The translations under genes were made by a program, and so were the position numbers. A DNA stretch of 64,000 nucleotides from Cosmopolites sordidus (Eukaryota; Arthropoda; Insecta; Coleoptera; Curculionidae). The stretch is from assembly GCA_031761425.1 (NCBI GenBank), contig JARFXV010000629.1, positions 1-64,000 of the forward strand, given 5' to 3'. Shown here in pieces: positions 12,490 to 23,405 of this stretch; position 1 is the stretch's first letter; every line of letters starts with the position of its first letter. Under the pieces are notes generated by a model. It was not told the origin of the DNA. It saw only the letters and a list, made by a program, of their open reading frames with translations, and ran no database searches.

Positions 12490-12943
12490 TCTCGATATAC
12501 TAGACAAGAAGCTGACGAAAAAAGGGAGATGAATGGGTGAGTACAAAAACTAAACCGCAAACCAGGAATGAGGTCTAAAGTTTTGTCGAAAGTATTTTAA
12601 GACTTTAAAGTATGTAAAAATAAAATTAAAATAAAAATTGCATCATGAAAACTGATGAATCTTTTTAGAAATATTTAATTTAGATATTTCCATATTAGCA
12701 TTTTTAAAATATTTTAATCGACTTGCTATCGATGTTAATTGATTTTTTAAATGCCTTGCGGTTTAGCATTTAAAGCACAACCTCATAAAATAATAGTACT
12801 GGCGATAGCAGTAACAAAAAGCATGTTTAACTATCCATATATTTTGCATATAATCTGAAGAAATACACTGTTGATACAACTGAAATTAGATGTACAGTAT
12901 ATGGAGAGAATTCTGTAACTCATGCTATAGATAAAAAGAAGTA
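12490..12943. other. AT-rich spacer, nothing recognised
   Basis: No coding homology on either strand. Ends at the TA target of the next mariner. Confidence 0.5.
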
Positions 12944-13111
12944 CACCGTGTATTGGAAAAATAACAGAACTTTTTAAATTTAAAGAAAGTACTTGTGCCA
13001 TCTATTGAAACAATATATAATCTATTATCAGTAAGTTTTATGCCTCCTCTATAAAATGAGACTGCCATCATTAGGATCGATCACCGGAATGTCAAGTTAT
13101 AGTGCTTAAAG

Positions 13112-13370
13112 TTACAATACTTTTTGAAGCTTCGCCACAAAAACACAATAGAACAAATAATAGAACAAAATACTAATATTAAATACACAAAAGAACAAAA
13201 TACCAATATTAAATTTTGTTTCAAGCTCAGTAAAACTTTTACAGAAACGCTTGAATTGATAAAAAAAATTGTGGTGGTGATTGGTTATCATCAGCATAAT
13301 CGTAATTCTTTGAAAGACGATCCGAAGCCAGACCAGTCAGAAAACAATAATAATAATACCTTTTCATAGT
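13112..13370 (+). pseudogene. Mariner transposase N-terminal helix-turn-helix piece
   Basis: An 81-codon frame beginning at 13124 carries a low-complexity lead with a duplicated NIKYTKEQNT / NIKFCF motif (EQNTNIK occurs twice), then the first helix-turn-helix. The duplicated motif is unusual; it reflects a roughly 40-bp tandem repeat at 13155-13215. The central HTH helix is damaged where VVVIGYHQHNRN replaces the usual YGD....RVFEW segment. Confidence 0.7.
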
Positions 13371-14385
13371 TGATTTTTTTTGTGCGCATGCCCCAACCTC
13401 CGCCATGTTTTTCGGGCATTTTCGGACACTCAATATTTTGTTTTCAATGTAATTGAGAAAAAAATATATTTATTTATTAATTCACTATCAATAGTACAGT
13501 TTTAATTGTTATGTACTTGAAGTAAAATATTAATACAAGCATTTTAATAAAAATGTATTATATTGTCAGTAAATAATGGAGCAAAAAAACGTTGTTGTTA
13601 TGGGGTAATGTCAGAGCTATACGTGTAGTAAATCGATGTCCGAGCATTTATATTACTTTATTAGTTTTTCAAACCCTTGTCTTGAATATCGTCGAAAACT
13701 TATTAAATCAACGAAACAAAAACATATAAAAATGTACCCAAAGTGTGCTAAATGTGATTTGTATGTTAAGAAATGTGGACGAGGTGATGGTCGATTCCAA
13801 CTGATTGATCATTTTAACAAACATACGTATATTTCTTAATTTTATTTCGAAGGAGAAAGTGGCCTAGCAATAGAACGTCCTGGCCCCATCAGTTGTGTAA
13901 CAAAAATCATATAATAAGGTATTTTTAATCTGCTTAATTGTTAATGTAACAGCTCATGGTATAATCTCAAATGATGATTGTTTTTGTAGGTAAAAGTAAA
14001 AATGATTAAAAAAAATAAACAAACTCAAGGGGTAAGTTAATTATTTAAAAAAATTGCTCACATAGAGAATTAAAGTATTAAAAGATATGAAAATTAAAAT
14101 TTGCTCCAAACTTAATATAAAAATAAATGTAATGTTATAAAAATAATGTTGTAAATATAATGTTATAAATATAATGTTGTAAATATAATAAATATAAAAG
14201 TAATATGAATATAATTGTCATCCTAACTTCTCAACAAGTTGAGATTTACTAATAAAGTACCATCAAGTAATTTTTCATTTAGTTGCACTGATAATAAGGG
14301 TAATGATCCTTGTTGTCCAGCCATATTTATAAAAAGTTCCCGAAACTTTCATATTAACTGCTTGTTAACATTGCGGACGCGCTTG
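13371..14385. other. AT-rich insert inside a mariner, origin unknown
   Basis: Interrupts transposase homology. It has short direct repeats of the ataatgttgtaaatataat type around 14130-14195 and a 67-codon frame at 13636-13839 containing a CAKCDLYVKKC cysteine pattern, too short to call. No TIR or poly(A) boundary was found. Confidence 0.45.
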
Positions 14386-15260
14386 CGCCCAACTAGTCAT
14401 GGAAAGGTCTATTGCGATGAATTGGTGTAATAATTGCATAAAATGATCGCCTACGATGCGAATTCGACAATTAAGTGGATAGCGGAGGAATTAATACGTT
14501 CATAGACATGATTTACGAAATTTTGATAAAGGATTTATACAAACAGCAAGTTTATGTTCGATTTGTTCCTCACGTCTTAAACGAGGATCAATAAATTGCT
14601 AGCACTTTGTTAAAACACATTACAAGGACCTTATTAAAATAGCCAATCGGAACTGCACATTCCTTCAATAGATTATAACTAGTGATGAGACTTGATACTC
14701 ACGATGTTCAAACAAAGCGCCAAAGTGCTACGTGGAAGTTCCTAGGATCACCGAAATCAAAAAATTGCTTTTCCAGAAGTCACGAGGGATGCTGATTTCT
14801 TTTTACGACACTAAAGGTATTATATTTCGATAATTCATTCCACAGGGTCAAAATATCACTGGTGAATATTATCTGGGAGCGTTTGTGGATGAGAATCATT
14901 TGAGTGACAACCGAATATCGAATGTCGGGAAGTTGGTTTTTATTGCGTGATAAGGCACCATCACATAGGACCGTCGCGGTTTGTGAATTATTGGCGAAAA
15001 AACAAGTCCAACATCCTCCGTATTCGCCTGATATTTTATATATCTCCATGTGACAATTTCCTGTTTCCAAAACTCATACTGGTCATGAAAGGAACATCTT
15101 ATGGTAGTGTTACAATCCGTCCCGTCTAACAATCCGTGACAAGGGTCAATGAGGCGATTTCGAAAAACCACATAAAAATATATGCTAGCATTGGTTAAAC
15201 ATGCCCAGCGGCGTATTGATGTGGAAGTATTGTATTTTGAATAAGAAGAAATCATTTTGG
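14386..15260 (+). pseudogene. Mariner transposase second HTH and catalytic domain
   Basis: Reads KMIAYDANSTIKWIAEEL, MIYEILIKDLYKQ, RFVPHVLNEDQ, then a damaged first-Asp region and DKAPSHRTVAVCELLAKKQ followed by HPPYSPD. This is the homologue of the piece at 373-703 with the catalytic end retained. Stops and a frameshift interrupt it. The minus-strand frames at 14780-15255 are shadows. Confidence 0.75.
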
Positions 15261-15389
15261 CAAAATAACTAACTGTTTTTTAATTTAAAAAGTTCCGTAA
15301 ATTTCCCGACATATTGTGAATATTAAATTACCCCAAGTAGATTTCATTCTGATGTTTATCATGGCTCAGTCTACTATTTGGGAAAACTT

Positions 15390-15460
15390 TTTTGTTTGCT
15401 TTGAGAGCTTCCGCCAAAAAATATCAAGTCACTTCTTTTGAGACACTCACTTTATATAGA
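15390..15460 (+). repeat. Possible short copy of repeat R
   Basis: GAGCTTCCGCCAAAAAATAT followed by AAGTCACTTCTTTTGAGAC resembles the GTTTCCGGAAAAAAATAAAT..CTTTCTTTAAGACC core of repeat R. Short and diverged. Confidence 0.3.
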
Positions 15461-15928
15461 AGCAATATAATATATTTTTTATCAAATTTAAATATATGTC
15501 AGAAATAATAATACGCAATAAATGCATGGCCTTGTTACAGGCCGAATACGAATTTAAGAACGCAAGTTATGGGTATGAAAAAAGCTTAAGTTATCGTGAA
15601 ACAGCGAGAATATTGGATATTGTTATTGTTATGAGGACATTGATACAATGGTTTGGAGATAAGAGTTTTCGATAATAAGAGATCGTCTTAGAAGTACCTA
15701 AGAATGAAACAAACGGCATCTTAGGGTTCTTGCTGAACGAAAACGATATTAAATATCAATGGAGTATGTAATGGTTTAGTTGTAGCTACAAGTAGAACTA
15801 TTGAAGATGATGATTAATCGGCATTTAGTTACGATGAGCATGCGTGCTTATCATCCTTAGTGCGTGCTTTCTCTTATAGCATACCACAAGACGCCTCGCT
15901 TAGAATAGTGCCGAGCTAAAACTGAATA
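15461..15928. other. Mostly unassigned; weak helix-turn-helix trace
   Basis: A frame at about 15560-15660 reads KSLSYRETARILDIVIVM, resembling a homeodomain-like transposase DNA-binding helix, but no other transposase block follows. Confidence 0.3.
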
Positions 15929-17113
15929 CAAGAGGTGCTATTTATGTATTCGGAATAATAAATAAAAACAACTATCATTGAAAATAGTTTTATTGTTTTT
16001 CAAAATATTCTTCGCGATGAGCGATATACTTTTGCATACGTTTGAAACAATTTTTATAACACTTTTCCCATTCCGATTAAGGTATCTCTAAAACATGCAT
16101 TTTAAACTTTCAACCTCTTCTTCTGGCTTCCGAAATCGTTGACCGCGTAGTTCGTTCTTCATGGACGGGAACAAAATGAAATTATTAATGTGCTAAATCA
16201 GGACTGTAGGGTGGAGGACCCATCAATTCTGTTTTGACCGGTCAAATATTGAGTTGTTCGGTCCGATGTGTTTGAGCTCGCGTTGTGATGGTAACGGATG
16301 ATTCTGGATGGCTGGTTGTTTTTTTTTTAGTTCTTCAAAGACTTCTTCACGACAACTGTTTGTGTACCATTCAGAATTGACCATTCTACCATTTTCTAGT
16401 GGCACTGTAGCCACATGCCCTTTTATTAATGGGTTTGGCTTATTTTGAAAGACCCATACAGCCGACTGATGTTTACTTTCGGGCTCATACGCACAGATCC
16501 AAGATTCGTTATCTGTGTCGATGTTATGCACGGCTTTTAACATATTTCGCTTGTACTTTTTGAGCCTTTCTTTGCACCAATCAACATGACGCGCATAAAT
16601 CTTTTTCACGTCTAAATATCCATGGATGCTAAAGATGTTCTAAATGCTCAGAAATGCCTTAATCTCACGATATGTTACATGACGAGCTTTGCTTGATTAA
16701 TTCGTGCACAGTATCGATGTTTTCTGGCACAACAACCGATTTTGGACGACCTTCTTTAAATTCGTCTGTGAGCGAATGACGACTACGATTCACTAAACCA
16801 GTGATATACAGGGGTTTTAGATGGTAGTTTATCGCAAAAAGTCGAAGTGAGTTGATAGATACACTGTTGTTGAGATAATCCACGTGGAAAGTTGTAGTAA
16901 ATCATCACACGAAAATTCTCACGAGTTAATTCCATTTTTTGACTAAGATGACATTTTCAAGTTACTAAACTACACAAATAGCATCTATATTCTGACTATT
17001 CTGAGTAGCCAGTCAATAATGACAAACAACAAACAAACTTTACGATGTATATGTCAGATGGCGCCTAGCAACACCATTGTTGCCAATTTCGGATACATAA
17101 ATAGCAACCTTCG
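15929..17113 (-). mobile_element. DD34D mariner, full length with TIRs and TA flanks
   Basis: Left end CAAGAGGTGCTATTTATGTA and right end whose reverse complement is CGAAGGTTGCTATTTATGTA form TIRs; TA flanks both (15927-15928, 17114-17115). Size 1185 bp. The transposase is on the minus strand. The TIR family differs from the two elements with CACAGTATG ends. Confidence 0.9.
15985..16930 (-). pseudogene. Mariner transposase missing its second catalytic Asp
   Basis: Nuclear cut-and-paste transposase. N-terminal half: RGLVNRSRHSLTDEFKEGRPKSV-like residues, SVVVPENIDTVHELI (linker between HTH domains). Then a gap with stops, ARHVDWCKERLKKY, DNESWICAYEPESK (first Asp), VWVFQNKPNP, GHVATVPLENGRMVNSEWY, and the second-Asp block in another frame. 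There the expected HHDNASSHTS reads HHNASSNTS: the Asp codon is gone and a His has changed. A degraded third block (LFPSMKNELRGQRF) and a C-terminus near 16000 follow. Longest uninterrupted piece 128 codons (16223-16609). Dead by several lesions. Confidence 0.85.
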
Positions 17114-17475
17114 TAAAGCTTAGAATGAAAACCTATTTGCTTTAAGTCTAAGTGCTTAAAGTAAATTTTAATTAGGTAATCATAATATAAAATTCCTTTA
17201 CATGAAGTCTTTAATATTAGGACGACCACATTTTTACATTTTTATCGCTTGTTTATTCATACAGAAATTATAAAACAACGCCTACTTGTTTCGATTTGCT
17301 GTAACAGGGTTTCTAAGAATATATGCCGATATAGGTTATAAGCCAACCTGACTCATTGCAGAAATGAAGTAAGTTATTTGACAGAATTTTTAAAACTGCT
17401 GACTCGAGAAAAAGGACGCATACTCGAAAAAATGTATATACGGTCTTAGGAACATCGCTTTAACTACTCTTCGCT
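17114..17475. other. AT-rich spacer, nothing recognised
   Basis: No coding homology seen before the LINE at about 17480. Confidence 0.5.
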
Positions 17476-17479
17476 AAAT

Positions 17480-18965
17480 CCAGTGAGCTGACAGAGAAGA
17501 TAAAAATGATCACATCAAAAAATGTATTGAGAGCTTCAGTCACATGCGATTTCAACACCAAAGATTTCTATAAAGCTATGAAGAAAATGACAAAATATAC
17601 ATCACCTACATGAATAATACAGAATGCACAAGGCAAAAAAATAACAGATCTAGATGGTATTTTAATCAAAAGTAAACACTATTGCAGCAAAATCTTTGAA
17701 AATGGGTATATTATATTTAATATATTTTTTATACGAAAAAACTTTTGCTTATCCATCGGTTCTTAACCAATATTCGACGCTATATTTTGAAACCATTTGT
17801 TTTCCTTTCAAATTGGGAAGCACGTGAAACTAATATTTTAAAAACCAAAATCAAAAATGCTATGCGCAGTCTAAAAAACTATAAGACCTTAAGTTTGGAT
17901 GGAGTTACTGCAGAAGTAATTAAAGCAATGTATGAAGTTGAAGTGGACATATTTCACAATATCCAGGAGAAACTGTAGGACACCAGGTTGTGGTTGAAAG
18001 ATTGATCGATCTCAGCAATCATACTTCTACACAAAGAAGGGTCTAGGAAGATGGGAAAAATTATGGAAAATTCTGCGGGAAATGGGAGTATCAGATCACC
18101 CGATTGGTGCTTAATTTGTTAATTTGTTAAATAAATGAACCAGACAAAAATGCACCCTATCGCCAGTGCTATTCAACATTTATGGTGAATATGTCATACA
18201 TAGAGTTCTCGAGGATTGGGCTAGTGGTGTCAGTATTGGCGGCATTAACATAACTAACTTAAGATATCTCGATAACACTATTCTTTTTGCGAGACTGTAC
18301 TTCTTTAGAGAAACTGACCTTAATTATCAAAAAAAAATTATGAAAGCCATCTTTACGGACTAGAAATAAATGACCAGAAAACAATCGACGTCAAAGCAAT
18401 AACATGCCCAATATCAGTCAAATAGAGCAGTTTAAGGTAGTAGTCTATCCTGGGACATACCCAACTTAATGCGTCTATCGAACGAAGGCGGTAACACTTA
18501 TGAGGCCAGAAGAAAATGCGAAATTTACAGAAGATCCTGAGGGATAGCGACATAACATAAAACATAAAGAAGCATATAGTAAAAATCTTTGTTCTTCCAG
18601 TACTGCTATATACCGCTGAAACATGGATCATTAGGACTGGAAACAGATCCTTCTTATTCCGTCCACTGCCAAGCGAACAAACGCACCCGTTATTCAAGAA
18701 ATTAATGAACCCACAAGGCTATCCTAAATCATTCATTAACAAATACTAATATTCTTCGGGCTCATTGAATGTAAGAATGGCAATAGCCTAGAAAGACTGG
18801 TGGTACAAGATTGAAAGGAGGGTTCTAGATCATCCGGCAGATCCCAAAAAAGATGGACAGACCAAATTAAAGACCCAACTAGTTCATCTCTCCAATATGC
18901 AGCTCCAATCCAATATGCAATAGATAGATAAAGATATTCTGGATATAGTCATTATAATAAAAAAA
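17480..18965 (+). pseudogene. RTE-like LINE, reverse transcriptase region, decayed
   Basis: Encodes part of a non-LTR reverse transcriptase that would copy RNA at a nicked target. In order: a pre-RT stretch FYKAMKKMTKYTS, KNYKTLSLDGVTAEVIKAM (RT fingers), a damaged palm with LHKEGSRKMGK, LWKILREMGVSDHPIG, LSPVLFNIYGEYV, then LRYLDNTILFA in place of the catalytic YADD block (the two Asp are Leu-Asp-Asn), a thumb region with VLPVLLYTAETW-like residues at 18590-18620 and a C-terminal GRSQKRWTDQIKD. Stops and frameshifts throughout. A copy of a 100-bp repeat (17709-17815) interrupts it. Confidence 0.78.
17709..17815 (+). repeat. About 100-bp direct repeat, also at 19015-19130
   Basis: The core CTTATCCATCGGTTCTTAAC followed by CAATATTCGACGCTA is shared by the two sites. 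The second copy leads straight into repeat R, so this may be the upstream end of R inserted in the LINE. Confidence 0.75.
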
Positions 18966-19014
18966 CCAAACGCATTTTAAAAGACTATAACCAAGTAATT
19001 TTGTAAGAAATTGT

Positions 19015-19335
19015 ACGTATTTTGTTTCGAAATATATTTTTTTATAAGAAAGAACTTTTTCTTATCCATCGGTTCTTAACCAATATTCGACGCTACGTTT
19101 TGAAGCCATTCGCTTTCCTTTCCACCAACGACGCCGAGAAACTTTTTAAATGGAACGAAAATTCAGGAAATATTATATTTCCGGATTTTCCGACAGCTAA
19201 TACGCGAAATCTTTAAATAAAACATCGACAAAACGACAACATCGACAACTTTCTGACAAAAAGTAAATGACTTGTTTTAAGACATTACTAACTTAAAAAA
19301 TATTTTTTTCTGGAATAATAATTACATTTTAAGTA
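19015..19335 (+). repeat. Unclassified dispersed repeat R, long copy
   Basis: Begins with the 100-bp repeat above, continues AAACTTTTTAAATGGAACG, ATATTTCCGGATTTTCCGAC, AGCTAATACGCGAAATCTTT, AAACATCGAC and ends near TAAGACATTACTAACTT. It is the most extended copy and suggests the repeat is over 300 bp. Confidence 0.65.
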
Positions 19336-19550
19336 ACTAGAATTCGGTACCTGAATGCTAAATCAGTAGTTCGAAACATTAGGGTTTTTGTGTTCAGTTC
19401 CTGGTTAATAGAAACACTATTTTTTTTTACTTTGGTTTATTTAAACTCTTAAGTGCAACTTCCTAAAAGTGTAATAACACTAAAGTTGTTATGTTTTCAC
19501 GACGACCATCGTCTCCCGAGACCAGTTCCTGTCATCAATCGGACTTGAGT

Positions 19551-19553
<3 letters not shown>
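19336..19553. other. Spacer before (TA)n
   Basis: AT-rich. The last part (19495-19550) contains GTCTCCCGAGACC and CTGTCATCAATC, inversely related to 19785-19825 beyond the (TA)n tract. Confidence 0.5.

Positions 19554-19636
<83 letters not shown>
19554..19636. repeat. (TA)n tract flanked by inversely related sequence
   Basis: Left of it the minus strand reads GATTGATGACAGGAACTGGT then CTCGGGAGACG; right of it the plus strand reads AACTGATGACAGCGTAAGGT then CGGTCTCAGGAGACG. The arrangement fits two inverted ends of one element around the microsatellite. Confidence 0.7.
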
Positions 19637-19638
<2 letters not shown>

Positions 19639-20143
19639 ATATATATCGGTCATGTCGGATGTAAGCTACAATTAAATGCAGCTCACGCCATCAAGTGGTT
19701 CGTAACAGTACTACTGTGTGAAACCGTTCATGACCTGTCCAGGTCCATTTACTCATTCTTTTAGTAGCCATCAAACCCAACTGATGACAGCGTAAGGTCA
19801 GAAATCGGTCTCAGGAGACGCTTGCTGACGTTTGATGGGTAGTAAAGGAATGGGCGGGCAGGCAGGTGTGGAGCACGAAATGAATGCACTTGTTTTTTAA
19901 ATATTTTTAATACTTTGTTTTGACCGAAATTTTTTTTTTTTCTTCTATATGTATGATTTTATTATCACTTACTATTAGTTACTGAAATCTATAATAATCG
20001 GGATTATATTTGGTTTATTGAGATATCACTAAATGATAATTCTAATGAAATCCAATAAAACCTTTTGAACCTAGAAGAGTTCACAATAATATACACCTTT
20101 AACAACACAATCTTAAAGATATATCAACCAATAGCGAACTATA
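19637..20143. other. Spacer with GC-rich patch
   Basis: 19640-19880 is richer in GC than its surroundings and carries the inverted partner of the sequence left of the (TA)n tract. No coding homology. 19890-20143 is plain AT-rich DNA. Confidence 0.5.
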
Positions 20144-20218
20144 GGACAATTTTTTTAGTGCGTCCAAATTTTAAATTCAAATAAAAGAAGCAAATTAGAT
20201 GCCTTTGAACTAATTATT

Positions 20219-21805
20219 TTATGTGAAATAATATTCAATGGCATTAATATTTGAAAACAATTTCAGACAAATGTCCGCCGTAACTATTCTGACAAAGTGC
20301 ATTATATCAATCCAATTTCCAACCACTTTTTCCAGCAATTGAGGTCTTATGTCCGCAATTGTACGAGTTATATTGGCTTCCAAGACTTCAATAGTTGCTG
20401 CTTTTTTCGGCATTGTCCAAATATTTAACATAATCCTAAAGAAAATAATCTAAAGGCATTGAATCACATGATCTTGGTAGCCAATAAACAGGTCCGTTCT
20501 TGGAAATAATGTTCTCATCGAATTGTTCTCTCAATATATCGATTGTTACGTTGGATGTATGACATTTAGAGCCGTCCTGTTGGAACCACATCTCCTCCAG
20601 ATCAATACCATTCACATTCGGAGTTAAATAATCATTGATCATCACTCTGTAATGATCCCCATTAACGGAAACCTGATTTTCAACTTGAAAGGAAATACCG
20701 CTGAATGATGCCAGCGGCGTACAATCCGCACCATACGGTGGATTTTTCTGGATACAACGGTAATTGTTGGATCAATTTAGACCTTAGCCAAAAATGAGCT
20801 TGGTCGCTGAACATAATTTTGTACTTAAATTCTGGGTCAAGTTGCAATTGATTTCAAGCCCATTCCCCGAAAGTCCGACGTATACGATGGTCTTGCAGTT
20901 TGAGTTCTTGAACAGGCTGGATCTTGTAAAGCACCAGACCAATATCTTTACGCATTTGTTCCACGTAATTGATAACAAAGTCAGTGGCAGCTTGTGAGGG
21001 AGGGCGTTTGGGCGCCGCCCCTTTAGCATTTAACACAGTAAACAATTTTTCAGAGCAAAACACCATATTTTATTTCCGTTCAATTTGTTCAAAAAATAAA
21101 ATCTCCAAATGTACAAGAACGTCTGTCGACCCACCACGCCAAATAATGCGGATAAAAATTCCATCTTGTCGCCACAATTTTTACATCGTTGGTCGGACGT
21201 TTACCTCCAGCGATCGTACGCTACGTTATCTTCTCCGGTCGTTGGCGTTATATGTTTTGTTGGTTACCAGAATTCGAGGATTTAACTGCTTTCTAAAACA
21301 TGCTATTTAGGCGTTGATTCCCTGCGACCAAGCGTATCGGAAATTAGTTTTAAACCCTAATTTGTGTAGTACTTTTTAAGTCGTACTTTTTACATAAAAA
21401 TATATTTAAAAAAAATTCCTGGTTCACCAGCATAAAATAAACCCTGGTATAGGGTTTCAATAGCACAAAAAGTAAAAATGAGGAAGGGGAAAGCAAAAAA
21501 TTTTTTATGAGCACTATTTTCTTCTACGCCCTCCCACTTTAAAAACCCACGAGCCGCCACTAAACAAACTCCAACTGCCTGCAAATGGCGACAAATTAAC
21601 AAATTTGGATTTTTATGAATGTATCGAGCAGAGTAAAAAGCATTTGGAATTTATGATAATTCAGCGAATACATTTCTCGGTTGGGCGATTATATGCACCA
21701 TAAAATTTACTAAGTGTTCTACAAGTTTGGCACACAAAACGCTGATTTTGATAAGAAATTTCGACAATTTGTGCGCGTTGCTCTGTTGTTATATGTTCCA
21801 TGATT
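20219..21805 (-). pseudogene. DD41D mariner transposase, interrupted
   Basis: N-terminus EHITTEQRAQIVEISYQNQR at about 21800-21740, later a helix-turn-helix piece with VQELKLQDHRIRRTFGEWA on the far side of the hAT insertion, ENQVSVNGDHYRVMINDYL, the second-Asp block MWFQQDGSKCHTSNVTID, the third-Asp block WLPRSCDSMPLDYFL, and a C-terminus ending INAIEYYFT. The two last Asp are separated by 41 residues, counted directly from the 20436-20645 frame. The spacing matches the mariner lineage called rosa/DD41D. Several stops remain besides the insertion. Confidence 0.82.
20982..21562 (-). mobile_element. hAT-like non-autonomous element with 8-bp target duplication
   Basis: Ends CAGTGGCAGCTTGTGAGG and ..CACGAGCCGCCACTA. 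Flanks aacaaagt (20974-20981) and aacaaact (21563-21570) match at 7 of 8. It is the reverse complement relative of 1113-2039, sharing GTCTGTCGACCCACCACGCC, CATCGTTGGTCGGACGTTTA and AAACCCACGAGCCGCC. It lacks the 25-bp hairpin region of the first copy. Confidence 0.85.
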
Positions 21806-21880
21806 ATTTGCCAGATTATACTGAATTATTTTCACTAGAGACTAAGCAGACTCACAGTTCGGACACACTAAAAATCACCC

Positions 21881-22473
21881 GTTACAAACAAGTCATATTT
21901 TATTAAACTGACCTAGCTAATAATAAATTTAATAGTTCAAAAGTGTAAATATAATCAATTTCAATCAAGATTTTAAGCTTAAATCGACCCTTTGGACTAC
22001 TTTTATAGTATTCTCAAAGAACCGAATTTGGGCAGTAGTCCAAAGATTCAAAACAGACGATTAACTCAAAGTTTTCAATGTCGAGCATGGCGCCGAAAAG
22101 TTGCATTTTTACTAAAGCGAAACAAAATTGAATGTCAGTATCGATTCGTGTTTGGAACTGGGACTATGTAGCAATTGCTTGAAATTCCAAGCAAAATGAG
22201 AGCTATATTTATCAAATTTGTAACAGAAATGTTTTATGTATTATGAGAAGCGCTGCGTCGATATAGATAGTTCACGGAATATTTTTCGAAGTGCAGATGT
22301 GGAATTATTATAAATCTCGTACGTATTGTGTTTGAAATAAAATGTCTGCATTGAATTTTAATAAATATTTTCCATATAATTAAAAAGCGATACAACATTA
22401 CTTCAAATAACTATCTTTCATTTATTAAACATAAAATGATTAATTAATGCCTGAATGATTGTGGCGTGTTCAT
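21881..22473. other. AT-rich spacer, possible transposase trace
   Basis: Around 22220-22310 one frame reads YEKRCVDIDSSRNIFRS, vaguely like a mariner C-terminus. Too weak to call. Confidence 0.4.
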
Positions 22474-22679
22474 ATATTTTTTTCCTTTATTTGGGTTTTT
22501 CGCCACTATCTAAAACTCAAAAAATATCAAAAATACCTGTTCTTATTTAAAGAAAGAATCACTGGGTAAAAACAAAAAACCAAACGGAGACAAATTTCTC
22601 AATGATTCTCTTTTGTAATAAATTTGCCTAACAAACAAAATTTTAAAGATATAAAAATGTTATAAAAAAAATGTACAAA

Positions 22680-22730
22680 CTTTTAACGTTAACGTTTCGG
22701 AGGGTACTCTCCCCCCGTTTTCAAAACTAA
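22680..22730 (-). other. PLE terminal motif with GAAACG core
   Basis: The minus strand reads TTTTGAAAACGGGGGGAGAG then TACCCTCCGAAACGTTAACG, a short hairpin followed by GAAACG. It links the similar motifs elsewhere in the window to PLEs because it lies just 3' of the endonuclease frame. Confidence 0.6.
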
Positions 22731-22921
22731 ACTAAAAAATAAATTATATTAATTTGTAATATATAAATTAATGAGTGAAAGTAAATATATTTTTTTGTAT
22801 ATGTCAACGATACTTACATTGACAACAATAGATTTTCATGACAGTGACATACTACCAAAAAATATATATAGGTAATGATTACTGTGTGATTGTTTATTGT
22901 ACTGATTGTGTATTCAAATAT

Positions 22922-23405
22922 TTAAATGTGTTTAATTGTATTCTTTAGAATCGGGAACCATATTAAATTTAAAACTACAGAAGGCATAGCAATACAGTTA
23001 TTTTTATTTAAATTAATTATAGCGGTTTCTTTTAATCTTCTGTATTTTGTTACCGATTCTTTTATTACCGTTTTGGAATTATTCCAATTGATTTTGTGAC
23101 CCGATTCCCATGCGTGTTGACAAATTCTAGATTTATTAAAATTGCCCTTTCTAAGAAGGTTTTTATGCTCTTTTACTCTAACATCTAACGGTCTAGATGT
23201 CTCACCTATATAGAATTTGCCACATTCGCAGGGAATTTTATAAACCACATTTTTGATATTTTGTTGTATATTGTTTGGTCTTTGTTAATAGAGATCTAAG
23301 AGTATTTTTTGTTTTAAATGTCGTTCTTATGTTGTATTTATTTCCTACTCTTTTAATTGTGTCAGAAATACCGCGGATATAAAGTTAATTGTTTGAGAGT
23401 TATTA
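22922..23405 (-). pseudogene. PLE C-terminus with GIY-YIG endonuclease domain
   Basis: In Penelope-like retroelements this domain nicks DNA to prime reverse transcription. On the minus strand, a leading part (23400-23270) reads RGISDTIKRVGNKYNIRT and TFKTKNTLRSLLTKT, the linker that precedes the endonuclease; a frameshift of one base follows, then CVYKIPCECGKFYIGETSRP (seen here as VVYKIPCECGKFYIGET), RVKEHKNLLRKG, QHAWESGHKINW and the C-terminal tail ending NTIKHI. The Y.IPC..C...YIGET.R core and the H..H-type zinc-like residues are intact over 108 codons. The RT domain upstream is missing. Confidence 0.88.

Larger units (their letters stand above)
12944..15318 (+). mobile_element. Mariner with TIRs, split by about 1 kb of foreign DNA
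   Basis: Left end CACCGTGTATTGGAAAAATAACAG and right end ..CCCGACATATTGTG match the TIRs of the element at 194-1019. The transposase N-terminus lies at 13115-13335 (NIKFCFKLSKTFTETLELI, LKDDPKPDQS), the second helix-turn-helix restarts near 14390 and the catalytic region runs to 15080. The span of 2.4 kb against a usual 1.3 kb is explained by extra DNA at about 13340-14385. Confidence 0.78.
20144..21880 (-). mobile_element. DD41D-type mariner with TIRs, carrying a nested hAT-like insertion
   Basis: Left end GGACAATTTTTTTAGTGCGT and the reverse complement of the right end GGGTGATTTTTAGTGTGTCC are TIRs shared with 25338-26146. The transposase runs on the minus strand from about 21800 to 20219 and is cut by the 581-bp hAT-like insertion at 20982-21562. 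Without it the element would be about 1.15 kb. Confidence 0.87.
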
